This document shows positions 1-6,333 of a DNA stretch of 32,951 bases, in pieces; within the stretch, counting starts at the first letter, position 1; the number at the start of each line of letters is the position of its first letter. The stretch spans positions 1-32,951 of the forward strand of contig JALHSU010000181.1 of assembly GCA_022865345.1 (NCBI GenBank). Reading direction: 5' to 3'. Position numbers and translations under genes: made by a program. The notes below the pieces were generated by a model. That model was given only the letters and a program-made list of their open reading frames with translations. It ran no database searches and was not told where the DNA came from. The stretch is from Candidatus Zixiibacteriota bacterium. GTDB lineage: Bacteria > Zixibacteria > MSB-5A5 > RBG-16-43-9.

Positions 1-22
1 AAAGGCAAATCAGAGAAAAAGA

Positions 23-1300
23 ATGAATCTAACCGAACTTAAGAACCAATTAGTTAACCTCTGGGGTCAGATGAGTCTGTTAAAGAGGGTTACCTTAGGA
101 GTTTTGTGCTTAATTATTTTTTCGGGATTAATTGTTATCTATTCCCGTGCTCATCGGGTCGAATATGTGACTTTATACAACGGGTTAGAGGCGGATGAGG
201 CAGGTGCGATCATCGAAAAATTGAAAAGCAGTAAAGTTCCTTATAAAATCTCTGATGGAGGTAAAGTAATCTTAGTCCCTTCAGATGAGGCGGAGGAGGT
301 TAGATTACAATTAGCCAGAGAGGGTTTACCTAAATCTGGAGTGGGGTATGAAATCTTCGATAAAAAAAGCTGGGGGATGACCGATTTTGTCGAAAAAATC
401 AACTACAAAAGAGCATTAGAAGGAGAGCTTGCCAGGACGATCGGGGAGCTCAAGGAAATAGAATCTGTTAGAGTTCATCTGGTCCTGCCAGAAGAAAAAT
501 TGTTCAAAGAGGACAAGAGAGAACCATCTGCCTCGGTTATGCTCAAACTAAAACCGGGATTTAAGCTTTCCGGCTCTCAGGCCCTGGGAATTGCCAAACT
601 CATAGCCAACAGCATCGAGGGACTCTCCACCGCAAATGTGACCATAATAGATTTCAACGGGGACATATTGTTCTCAGGAGAAACCGAGCAGTCACCAGAG
701 GAGTTTTTATCCTCTCCAATTCAGACCGAAAAAGAAGCAGGAGTAGATTTAAAAAACAAAGCTTCGCCTTTGTCAGGTTATAGTACTAAAACTGAAGAGA
801 CGGAGAATTCTGCTCCAAACCTCCTATATAAATATTTCTGGATTTTGCTTCTGGTTTTAACCCCATTGCTATTCTACATTGCGTTGAGGTGGTTCAAAAG
901 CAGAAAACCAGTCAGCTCTTTCACTAATCTCAGAAAAACACAAGCGGAATTTGAGTCTGGTTTAAGGAAGAATGAATTGGATACTGAATCTGAAGAGATT
1001 AAAGATTCAGACACCGAGACCTATTTCGAATTATTAAAGGATGAAACTCCGCATAACATAGCTGTCATTCTATCCCAGCTTCCCAATGACAAAGCGACGG
1101 ATATCTTGAACTGGCTGCCTGCTGAAAAACGAGGAGAGGTCGCCGTTAGCTTGAGCAGGGTAGAGCAGATATCTCCCGAAGTAAAGAAGAGGGTATGGAC
1201 AGCTTTTGAATCCTTGCTAAAAGGTGAGTCAAAATATACATCTTCATATCTGGAAGAAGACCAGACAGAATCAGGTAAAACTGAAGTCTCAAGACCTTGA
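23..1300 (+). CDS. fliF: Flagellar MS-ring protein FliF, short form with FliG-middle-domain-like C-terminus
   Basis: FliF builds the inner-membrane MS ring around the export gate. The 425-residue product has a first membrane helix at about 21-42, then two ring-building regions (about 48-115 and 120-215) with typical FliF text such as LAREGLPKSGVGYE and VRVHLVLPEEKLF. A second membrane helix lies at about 270-292. Family members are usually 520-570 residues because a large RBM3 collar domain separates RBM2 from the second helix. Here only a linker of roughly 50 residues is present. The cytoplasmic tail (about 332-400, ETPHNIAVILSQLPNDKATD and onward) resembles the FliG middle domain, with ETPHNIA in the place of the EHPQTIA motif. 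The next gene is fliH, so no separate fliG follows. The FliF assignment is secure; the FliG-like reading of the tail is by eye. Confidence 0.93.
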   Translation: MNLTELKNQLVNLWGQMSLLKRVTLGVLCLIIFSGLIVIYSRAHRVEYVTLYNGLEADEAGAIIEKLKSSKVPYKISDGGKVILVPSDEAEEVRLQLAREGLPKSGVGYEIFDKKSWGMTDFVEKINYKRALEGELARTIGELKEIESVRVHLVLPEEKLFKEDKREPSASVMLKLKPGFKLSGSQALGIAKLIANSIEGLSTANVTIIDFNGDILFSGETEQSPEEFLSSPIQTEKEAGVDLKNKASPLSGYSTKTEETENSAPNLLYKYFWILLLVLTPLLFYIALRWFKSRKPVSSFTNLRKTQAEFESGLRKNELDTESEEIKDSDTETYFELLKDETPHNIAVILSQLPNDKATDILNWLPAEKRGEVAVSLSRVEQISPEVKKRVWTAFESLLKGESKYTSSYLEEDQTESGKTEVSRP

Positions 1301-1986
1301 GGTTTTACACTCCAAATATTAATAAGATGTCAGAGATATTAACTAAATATAAACTCTCTTCGGAAAAAGCCAGTCTCAGCAGGGGGAAAGCAAAGAGAAA
1401 CGGCGAAAGTATCCAGAGTGTTGAGGCAAAAGATAAGTCTTTAGCGCTTGATAAAATCATCCAGTCCAGGGTAAATTTCTTGGAGGAGAAGATTCAATTA
1501 GAAAAAGAACAGACTTATAGATCGGGGTTTGAGGACGGTAAAGAGATAATGAGGGAAGAACAGGAGATGGTCATTCAACTTTTCCTCAACCTGATCGAGG
1601 AACTAAAGAAACAGAGAGAGGAGTATCTCAAATCAGTGGAAAAAGATATGGTAAGACTTTCCCTGGAGATTGCGTCCAAAGTAATTCAGCAGAAAATTGA
1701 ACGGGATGAAAAAATCATCCTGAAAAACCTCAAACATGCTTTAAAGCACTTGTTAGATAAAGGAAGAATAATAATCAGGCTAAATCCCGCAGATCTGGAA
1801 ATAGTAAGCAAGCATTCTAAAGAAATTAAATCAGCAGAGGGATTAAAGGAATTGATTTTAGAGGAAGATAGCAAGGTTACCAGAGGGGGCTGCCTGATTT
1901 ATTCAGAATTGGGTCATATCGATGCTCAAATCGAGACCCAATTAGAGATGATCGGTAAAGCACTTTTAGAAGTAACTCAAGCCTGA
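1297..1986 (+). CDS. fliH: Flagellar assembly protein FliH
   Basis: FliH is the stator-like partner of the FliI ATPase and links it to the C-ring and export gate. The 229-residue product has a charged N-terminus, a long helical/coiled-coil middle (about 50-140) and the typical FliH/HrpE C-terminal signature, seen as SKVTRGGCLIYSELGHIDAQ followed by IETQLEMIGKALLE. The open frame starts with TTG overlapping the fliF stop (TTGA), suggesting translational coupling; an ATG at 1327 is an alternative start. fliI follows after about 20 bases, giving the usual fliH-fliI-fliJ order. Confidence 0.9.
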   Translation: MRFYTPNINKMSEILTKYKLSSEKASLSRGKAKRNGESIQSVEAKDKSLALDKIIQSRVNFLEEKIQLEKEQTYRSGFEDGKEIMREEQEMVIQLFLNLIEELKKQREEYLKSVEKDMVRLSLEIASKVIQQKIERDEKIILKNLKHALKHLLDKGRIIIRLNPADLEIVSKHSKEIKSAEGLKELILEEDSKVTRGGCLIYSELGHIDAQIETQLEMIGKALLEVTQA

Positions 1987-2007
1987 GGGTTTTAATCCGG
2001 TCTCAAG

Positions 2008-3312
2008 ATGAATTCTCAAAAATATCTAGAAGCTCTGAAGAAGGTCGACCCTTATAAGGTCAACGGCAAGGTACAGAAAATAGTGGGGATGGTGATCGAA
2101 TCCTCAGGTCCGGCTGCCTCCATCGGAGAGCTATGCTTTATTGATAACCGGGAGAAAAAAAAGATTTTAGCTGAAGTCGTTGGATTCAAGGAGGACCGGG
2201 TTATTCTGATGCCTTTAGGAGAAATGAGAGGCATAACTCCCGGCAGTTTTGTGGTTTCTTCCGGAAAAGACTTCAGCCTAGAAGTTGGTAAGGGATTAGT
2301 CGGCAGAGTCTTGAATGGACTGGGACAGCCAATAGATGGAAAAGGAGAATTGCAAAAATGCGAAGAAAGATCTATTCACTCTGCTCCTCCAGAACCGCTG
2401 AAGCGCAAAAGAATAGTTGCTCCTTTTCATACCGGGATAAAAGCAATTGATACCCTGTTGACCTGTGGGCAGGGGCAGAGAATGGGGATTTTTTCCGGAA
2501 GCGGAGTGGGGAAAAGCGTTCTTTTGGGGATGATTGCTAGAGATTCCTCTGCAGATGTAAACGTAATAGCCCTTATCGGTGAAAGGGGAAGAGAGGTAAG
2601 AGAATTTATCGAAAGGGATTTAAAAGAAGAAGGCCTGAAAAAAACAGTTGTAGTGGCTGCCACCTCGGACCAGCCACCTCTGGTCAGGGTTAAAGCGGCT
2701 TTAGTGGCAACAACTGTAGCGGAATACTTCAGAGACTTAGGTATGAACGTGCTTCTGCTTATGGATTCTCTGACCCGCATTGCCTTAGCTCAAAGGGAAG
2801 TAAGTTTAGCAGTGGGGGAGCCGCCCACTACCCGGGGGTTCACTCCTTCTGTTTTCTCTCTTTTGCCTCAGATTTTAGAAAGAGCGGGTGCTTCTGATTC
2901 TGGAAGTATAACGGGATTTTATACCGTCTTAGTAGAAGGGGACGATTTCAATGAGCCGATCTCAGATTGCTCCAGAGCAACTTTGGATGGTCATATCATA
3001 CTCTCGCGAAAATTAGCCGGGCTGAATCATTACCCGTCAATAGATATTCTGGAATCTGTGAGCCGGGTGATGAAAGACGTTGCATCCAGGGAACAGTTAG
3101 AGCTTTCAGATAGACTCAAAAACCTGCTGGCGGCCTATAAAGAAGCTGAGGACTTGATCAATGTTGGGGCTTACTCATCCGGCTCCAGCCGTAAGATAGA
3201 CTATGCATTATCCAGAATGGAAAAAATTAATGCATTCTTACGGCAGAAGATTGACGAGCACTCGAATTTTGAGACCAGCATGAATCTCCTGAAGGAGATT
3301 TTTAAAGAATGA
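2008..3312 (+). CDS. fliI: Flagellum-specific export ATPase FliI
   Basis: FliI is the F1-beta-like hexameric ATPase that helps unfold and deliver substrates to the export gate. The 434-residue product is normal length and shows no lesions. The Walker A loop is GSGVGKS (about 167-173, within IFSGSGVGKSVLLGMIAR). The Walker B strand is VLLLMDSLTR (about 248-257), followed by the type III ATPase signature GEPPTTRGFTPSVFSLLP. The stop overlaps the fliJ start (ATGA at 3309-3312), a sign of translational coupling. FliI is one of the best-conserved proteins in the window, in contrast to FliF and FlhB. Confidence 0.97.
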   Translation: MNSQKYLEALKKVDPYKVNGKVQKIVGMVIESSGPAASIGELCFIDNREKKKILAEVVGFKEDRVILMPLGEMRGITPGSFVVSSGKDFSLEVGKGLVGRVLNGLGQPIDGKGELQKCEERSIHSAPPEPLKRKRIVAPFHTGIKAIDTLLTCGQGQRMGIFSGSGVGKSVLLGMIARDSSADVNVIALIGERGREVREFIERDLKEEGLKKTVVVAATSDQPPLVRVKAALVATTVAEYFRDLGMNVLLLMDSLTRIALAQREVSLAVGEPPTTRGFTPSVFSLLPQILERAGASDSGSITGFYTVLVEGDDFNEPISDCSRATLDGHIILSRKLAGLNHYPSIDILESVSRVMKDVASREQLELSDRLKNLLAAYKEAEDLINVGAYSSGSSRKIDYALSRMEKINAFLRQKIDEHSNFETSMNLLKEIFKE

Positions 3313-3746
3313 AAAAATTCAATTATAGACTTCGCGGTATAGAAGATTTCAGAAAAGAACGCCTGAAAACTGCCCTGAGAGAGCTAAAAAAGGTCAGGGA
3401 TGCTTTCAAATCAGAAAAGGAGTTTCTGGATATATTAACTGACCAGCGGGAGGATTATCGGGAAAAGCTGAAGGACAAGTCCCATGCATTTCTGGAACTC
3501 AATGAGCTTAACTGGTACAAGGAATACCTGCATCTGTTAGAAGAAAAGATCGAGGAGAAAAAACAAAACTTAAGAAAACTCCGGCAGAATCTAATCCAGC
3601 TAAAAAAACTCACTCAAAAAAGAGAAAAAGAAAAAAAGACTTTAGAAAAAAACAGACAGGCAAAATTCACCCAGTTCTTAAACGAACTAAGAAAAGAAGA
3701 ACAGAAAGAGATGGATGAAGTCAGCAGGGTAATTTCTCATAAATGA
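3309..3746 (+). CDS. fliJ: Flagellar export chaperone-like protein FliJ
   Basis: FliJ is a small antiparallel coiled-coil protein that inserts in the FliI hexamer and contacts FlhA. The 145-residue product is almost entirely Lys/Glu/Arg/Leu-rich helix with the expected N-terminal form (NYRLRGIEDFRKERLKTALR) and no membrane segment. Assignment rests on this composition, on length typical of the family (about 145) and on the four-base overlap with fliI. Downstream, where fliK, flgD and flgE often lie, there is only a 426-base non-coding region. Confidence 0.82.
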   Translation: MKKFNYRLRGIEDFRKERLKTALRELKKVRDAFKSEKEFLDILTDQREDYREKLKDKSHAFLELNELNWYKEYLHLLEEKIEEKKQNLRKLRQNLIQLKKLTQKREKEKKTLEKNRQAKFTQFLNELRKEEQKEMDEVSRVISHK

Positions 3747-3876
3747 TTTGGAGGCTGAGAATGGTTCTCACTGACTTCAGTCAGGTCTTGTATTTACGAC
3801 ACAAGATTTGCTTCAAGGAGAAGGCTCAGGGTTTTATGATTACATATGCAGAGGAATTTTTTACCACAGAACAGGA

Positions 3877-3922
3877 ATTATTTTCGAGAATAATCTTTGA
3901 ATTGAATTTTAATTCAGTTCAA
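3877..3922. promoter_or_regulatory. Two adjacent dyads, possible enhancer sites for a sigma54 activator
   Basis: The first dyad is ATTATT-t-TCGA-g-AATAAT (3877-3894). The second (3897-3922) has arms TTGAATTGAATT and AATTCAGTTCAA, matching at 11 of 13 positions per half. Relative to the predicted start site near 4010, their centres lie at about -125 and -100, the usual range for binding sites of sigma54-dependent activators. No T-run follows, so they do not look like terminators. The function is inferred from position and symmetry only. Confidence 0.4.
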
Positions 3923-3982
3923 AAACGAGCTTAATCATTTGAAAAGCAAAGAGATGACTGGGCAAGAACAATTTTATAAGGG

Positions 3983-3998
3983 TTGGCACGAAAATTGC
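3983..3998 (+). promoter_or_regulatory. Sigma54 promoter for fliM operon
   Basis: The sequence TTGGCACG-aaaa-TTGC matches the -24/-12 consensus TTGGCACG-N4-TTGC at every position. GG and GC have the required spacing. The start site should fall near 4010, leaving a leader of about 160 bases before fliM. No other element in the window matches this consensus so exactly. Confidence 0.85.
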
Positions 3999-4040
3999 GA
4001 AATAACCTTTTTGAAGTAAACCGAAGTTGCAGCACACCAG

Positions 4041-4136
4041 GCTTGAGAAACAAATTCTCCGCATCGTTTCTCGAGCAAGAAATCGGAGAGGGGGAAAATG
4101 GCTGAGAGAATGAAATGGACCTTCATCCTCTCAGCC
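4041..4136 (+). promoter_or_regulatory. Structured 5' leader upstream of fliM
   Basis: Two stem-loops can be drawn. The first pairs GCTTGAGAAAC (4041-4051) with GTTTCTCGAGC (4066-4076): 11 bp with one G-U, and a 14-base loop. In that loop TCTCCG (4056-4061) is complementary to CGGAGA (4084-4089), which forms part of the ribosome-binding site of the small ORF at 4098, so a pseudoknot could mask it. The second pairs GGCTGAGAG (4100-4108) with CTCTCAGCC (4128-4136). A further 5 bp inside it leave the 7-base loop AUGGACC, which exposes GGA as CsrA targets often do. The pairings were drawn by hand; no energy was computed. Confidence 0.45.
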
Positions 4137-4163
4137 TGCATATTTTATGAGCCAAGAAAGTAG
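4098..4163 (+). CDS. Possible 21-residue leader peptide before fliM
   Basis: An ATG at 4098 follows a good ribosome-binding site (GGAGAGGGGG, 4085-4094). It opens 21 codons (MAERMKWTFILSACIFYEPR, then K) ending at TAG 4161-4163. Its stop overlaps the GGA of the fliM ribosome-binding site and lies 10 bases before the fliM start. The second leader stem-loop is entirely inside it. It may be a translated control peptide, or the frame may be chance in a structured leader. Confidence 0.3.
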   Translation: MAERMKWTFILSACIFYEPRK

Positions 4164-4172
4164 GACGAAAAA

Positions 4173-5039
4173 ATGATCGACAATTCCGGATTTAAAGAGA
4201 TGAAGCCTTTTGATTTCAGGCAGATCCGAAAATTACCGCCCAGAATTGAAAAGAAGCTGAATGAGGTCAATTTGCGGTTTGCTCAAAATCTTGTCCTACT
4301 TTTCAAGACCACCATAGGAGAAAGCAAAGAGAAGATTCTGGTTTCTTCACAGAGGGCAGGATTAGAGCCTATTAACGTCGAAAAGAGTGGAGAAAAATTA
4401 GACTTTACCTTTCAGTTAGATTCCCGGCAAGATGGCAGGTTAGCGCTTGATAAAAATTTAGCCAGCCAGTTATTGTGCTTTTATCTGGGTTATCCAGACG
4501 GCGAAAGAGTCTCACCGGCGAAACTGTCCAAAATTGAAGAAAGCGCCTTGTTTCAACTGGTAGAAGGAATTGTTAAGGAATTACAGAATGCCTGGGCAGA
4601 GGGTATTAAAATAGATAATCTGACCTTTTGTTACGGAAAAGAACCGGGACAAGAGAGACTCGTAGTTTCGAGGTTTTCAGTCAAATGCGGGATGAACTCA
4701 GGAGAAATAGAGATAGGCTATCCGTTCTCATTTCTGGATAAAGTCTGCACTGGTGGCTTGAGTTCGAGTATGGAATCTAAACAGAACATCAAGGAATTGA
4801 TAGAGGACTCAGAAGTGGAGCTGACCTGCGTTTTAGGAAATATAGAGACGCATAGCGATGCGTCTCTACGACTGACCTTAAACCAGATTGCAGAGCTTAA
4901 GCCTGGATATATAATTCTTATGGACACGGAAGGAGACTCTGAAGTAACCATTTCAATCCAGGAGAAGAACAGATTCAGGGGCATCCCCGGTATTTATAAT
5001 AGTAGAAAAGGGGTGAAAATCGTCTCAACTTTTTCTTGA
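4173..5039 (+). CDS. fliM: Flagellar motor switch protein FliM, short N-terminus
   Basis: FliM forms the middle of the C-ring, binding FliG, FliN and (usually) CheY-P. The 288-residue product has the FliM core start (MKPFDFRQIRKLPPRIEKKL), the CheC-like middle domain (for example GEIEIGYPF) and a C-terminal SpoA/FliN-like domain (about 206-288). The N-terminal CheY-binding peptide (the EIDALL-type motif) is missing. The loop that normally reads GGxG and contacts FliG reads LGYPDGE. Residues 225-232 are encoded by a perfect palindrome (4844-4867) that appears to be an inserted repeat and lengthens a loop of the SpoA domain by about eight residues. The frame stays open throughout. The ribosome-binding site is AGGA at 4162-4165. 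Confidence 0.9.
   Translation: MIDNSGFKEMKPFDFRQIRKLPPRIEKKLNEVNLRFAQNLVLLFKTTIGESKEKILVSSQRAGLEPINVEKSGEKLDFTFQLDSRQDGRLALDKNLASQLLCFYLGYPDGERVSPAKLSKIEESALFQLVEGIVKELQNAWAEGIKIDNLTFCYGKEPGQERLVVSRFSVKCGMNSGEIEIGYPFSFLDKVCTGGLSSSMESKQNIKELIEDSEVELTCVLGNIETHSDASLRLTLNQIAELKPGYIILMDTEGDSEVTISIQEKNRFRGIPGIYNSRKGVKIVSTFS
4844..4867. repeat. Palindromic repeat embedded in fliM
   Basis: AGAGACGCAT-AGCG-ATGCGTCTCT is a perfect 10-bp inverted repeat with a four-base loop, followed by ACG. Its layout (short perfect arms, four-base loop, GTCTCTAC-like end) matches the intergenic palindromes in this window. It lies within codons 224-232 of fliM and leaves the frame open. Confidence 0.7.
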
Positions 5040-5050
5040 CAGGAGAGAAT

Positions 5051-5440
5051 ATGAAGGAAAATAAAATCTTACAGGGAGAGATTTATTCTTCGGATGATCA
5101 AAAAGGAAAACTCACTGAGGAAGAGGTCTCAGTCAGAAGAGGTGAATTTCCCGAATTGACCTCTGAATTCAGGAACGCAGGAAAGCAGGATATATCTTTT
5201 CTTTCAGAAGTATGTTTGCCGATCAACGTGGAATTGGGGCATTCCAAGATGAAAATCAAAGAGATATTGGAATTGGGGCCTGGCTCTATTGTGCAATTAG
5301 ACAAATTGCCGGGTGAACCGGTTGAGCTTTACGTTGGGGATCAACCTCTGGCAAAAGGTGAAGTAGTAGTAGTGGAGGAGAGATTAGGAGTCCGGATCAC
5401 GGAATTGATTTGTCCTTCTGAAGAAAAGAGAATTAAATAA
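5051..5440 (+). CDS. fliN: Flagellar motor switch protein FliN
   Basis: FliN is the lower C-ring component and docks FliH. The C-terminal 80 residues form a standard SpoA domain (LPINVELGHSKMKIKEILEL, then GPGSIVQLDKLPGEPVELYV), preceded by about 45 poorly conserved acidic residues. The frame opens with TTG at 5036 overlapping the fliM stop, but AGGAGA at 5041-5046 points to ATG 5051. The protein is about 129 residues, normal for FliN. The last 20 codons plus the stop are repeated just downstream (5482-5546). Confidence 0.92.
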   Translation: MKENKILQGEIYSSDDQKGKLTEEEVSVRRGEFPELTSEFRNAGKQDISFLSEVCLPINVELGHSKMKIKEILELGPGSIVQLDKLPGEPVELYVGDQPLAKGEVVVVEERLGVRITELICPSEEKRIK

Positions 5441-5546
5441 AGTCGTTTCGTCGAGTCGGGGGACTCGACGGCCACATAAAAAGATTGGGAGTCCGGATCA
5501 CGGAATTGATCTGTCATTCAGAAGAAGAAAAGAATTAAATAAAGTC
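5381..5546 (+). repeat. Partial duplication of the fliN 3' end
   Basis: Bases 5381-5444 (last codons of fliN, its TAA and AAGTC) recur at 5482-5546 with a few substitutions and small indels (GATTTGTCCTTCTG against GATCTGTCATTCAG). The copies are separated by 37 bases containing a palindrome (5450-5469). The second copy has no upstream reading frame, so it is a decaying fragment. The rest of 5441-5643 holds only short palindromes. Confidence 0.85.
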
Positions 5547-5617
5547 ATTCTGTGCTTGCCATCCCGCCATCGGCGGGACTGACCTGGCAGGTTTTTCGTC
5601 CAAATGGACGACCACAT
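5450..5617. repeat. Palindromes between fliN and fliO
   Basis: Three stem-loops lie in this gap. GTCGAGTC-GGGG-GACTCGAC (5450-5469) is followed by GGCCACATAAAA. TCCCGCC-ATC-GGCGGGA spans 5562-5578. CGTCCA-AA-TGGACG (5597-5610) is followed by ACCACATAAAA. The first and third have different stems but the same downstream CCACATAAAA. No T-run follows, so they are unlikely to be strong terminators. Confidence 0.7.
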
Positions 5618-5643
5618 AAAAGAAAAAGGAATCTTAATTAAAG

Positions 5644-6063
5644 ATGAACAAGCTTTTAGTAGTTCTTACATCAGGTAACTTAGTTGCTGAAACTGAAAAG
5701 ATACCGGATACTGGTACAGGCAGCCTGATAATCAGGCTTTTCCTGTCCTTAGTTTTAATCATCGGTCTTATATATCTATCCCTTTTCCTGTTAAAAAAAA
5801 GCTCGCTCGGCTTGAAAAAGAATCGGGCAGGAGACCTGATTCAAGTTCTGGAAAGATGCTATATCTCTCCCAAGAAAGGGATTTTTATAGTCAAGATAGG
5901 ATCAAAGTTATTAGCCTTAGGGGTAACGGAAAATCAAATAAGTCTTTTATCTGAATTAGATTCCAATCCAGAGTCTAATACAGATTTGAAAGATAAAGTT
6001 GTTTCGGAAAAAGAAATTAGAGCTACTTTTTTACAGAAGATTAAAGGCAAGCTTAATTTGTAA
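5644..6063 (+). CDS. fliO: Flagellar biosynthesis protein FliO
   Basis: FliO is a small bitopic membrane protein that helps FliP assemble in the export gate. The 139-residue product has a periplasmic N-terminus, one membrane helix (about 28-50, LIIRLFLSLVLIIGLIYLSL) and a basic cytoplasmic domain. That domain carries the usual FliO text: LIQVLERCYISPKKGIFIVK and IGSKLLALGVTENQISLL. Its position just before fliP agrees. A weak AAGGA precedes the start. Confidence 0.82.
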   Translation: MNKLLVVLTSGNLVAETEKIPDTGTGSLIIRLFLSLVLIIGLIYLSLFLLKKSSLGLKKNRAGDLIQVLERCYISPKKGIFIVKIGSKLLALGVTENQISLLSELDSNPESNTDLKDKVVSEKEIRATFLQKIKGKLNL

Positions 6064-6126
6064 GATCATGCTCGAAGCCAGGACAAAATTATTCCTGTCT
6101 CTCTCCTTAAAAAGGATAGGGCAGAT

Positions 6127-6320
6127 CGTAGCGCGAGGCTTTCAGCCTCGCAATGCGACCCAGAAAGGTTCGCGCTACGGGGGAAAAACCTGTCAGGTCA
6201 GGGGACCTGACGGTCACATAGAACCTATAGCGTCATTCTGAGGGAATCCAAATGGATGACCGAAGAATCTGTCGAATTTGACCTTGAGGCAGATTCTTCG
6301 TCCTACGGACTCAGAATGAC
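6127..6320. repeat. Cluster of palindromic repeats between fliO and fliP
   Basis: The 270-base gap after fliO is filled by three repeat units. A nested one has outer arms CGTAGCGCGA (6127-6136) and TCGCGCTACG (6170-6179), with GCGAGGCT-TTC-AGCCTCGC inside. The second is GTCAGGTC-AGGG-GACCTGAC (6192-6211) followed by GGTCACATA. The third has outer arms GTCATTCTGAG (6232-6242) and CTCAGAATGAC (6310-6320), with inner arms GAAGAATCTG and CAGATTCTTC. Short open frames across them are by-products of the repeats. Confidence 0.8.
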
Positions 6321-6333
6321 ATGCAGTGAACAT

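Larger units (their letters stand above)
3747..4172 (+). promoter_or_regulatory. Intergenic control region between fliJ and fliM
   Basis: This 426-base stretch holds no convincing long gene. A 63-codon frame from 3743 overlaps the fliJ stop but resembles nothing known to me and runs through two dyad-symmetric sites. Rightward it contains the two dyads (3877-3922), a sigma54 promoter (3983-3998), a stem-loop (4041-4076), a possible 21-codon leader ORF (4098-4163) containing a second stem-loop, and the fliM ribosome-binding site. These are listed separately. Confidence 0.7.

Noticed and set aside
2427-2780. 117-codon reverse ORF inside fliI
   Set aside because: Shadow frame of a well-conserved gene, without a ribosome-binding site.
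3743-3934. 63-codon ORF overlapping the fliJ stop
   Set aside because: It has no recognisable family, its composition is unlike its neighbours and it runs through two dyads that look regulatory; the ATGA overlap alone is weak support.
5999-6241. 80-codon ORF over the fliO end
   Set aside because: It is out of frame with fliO and encoded mostly by palindromic repeats.
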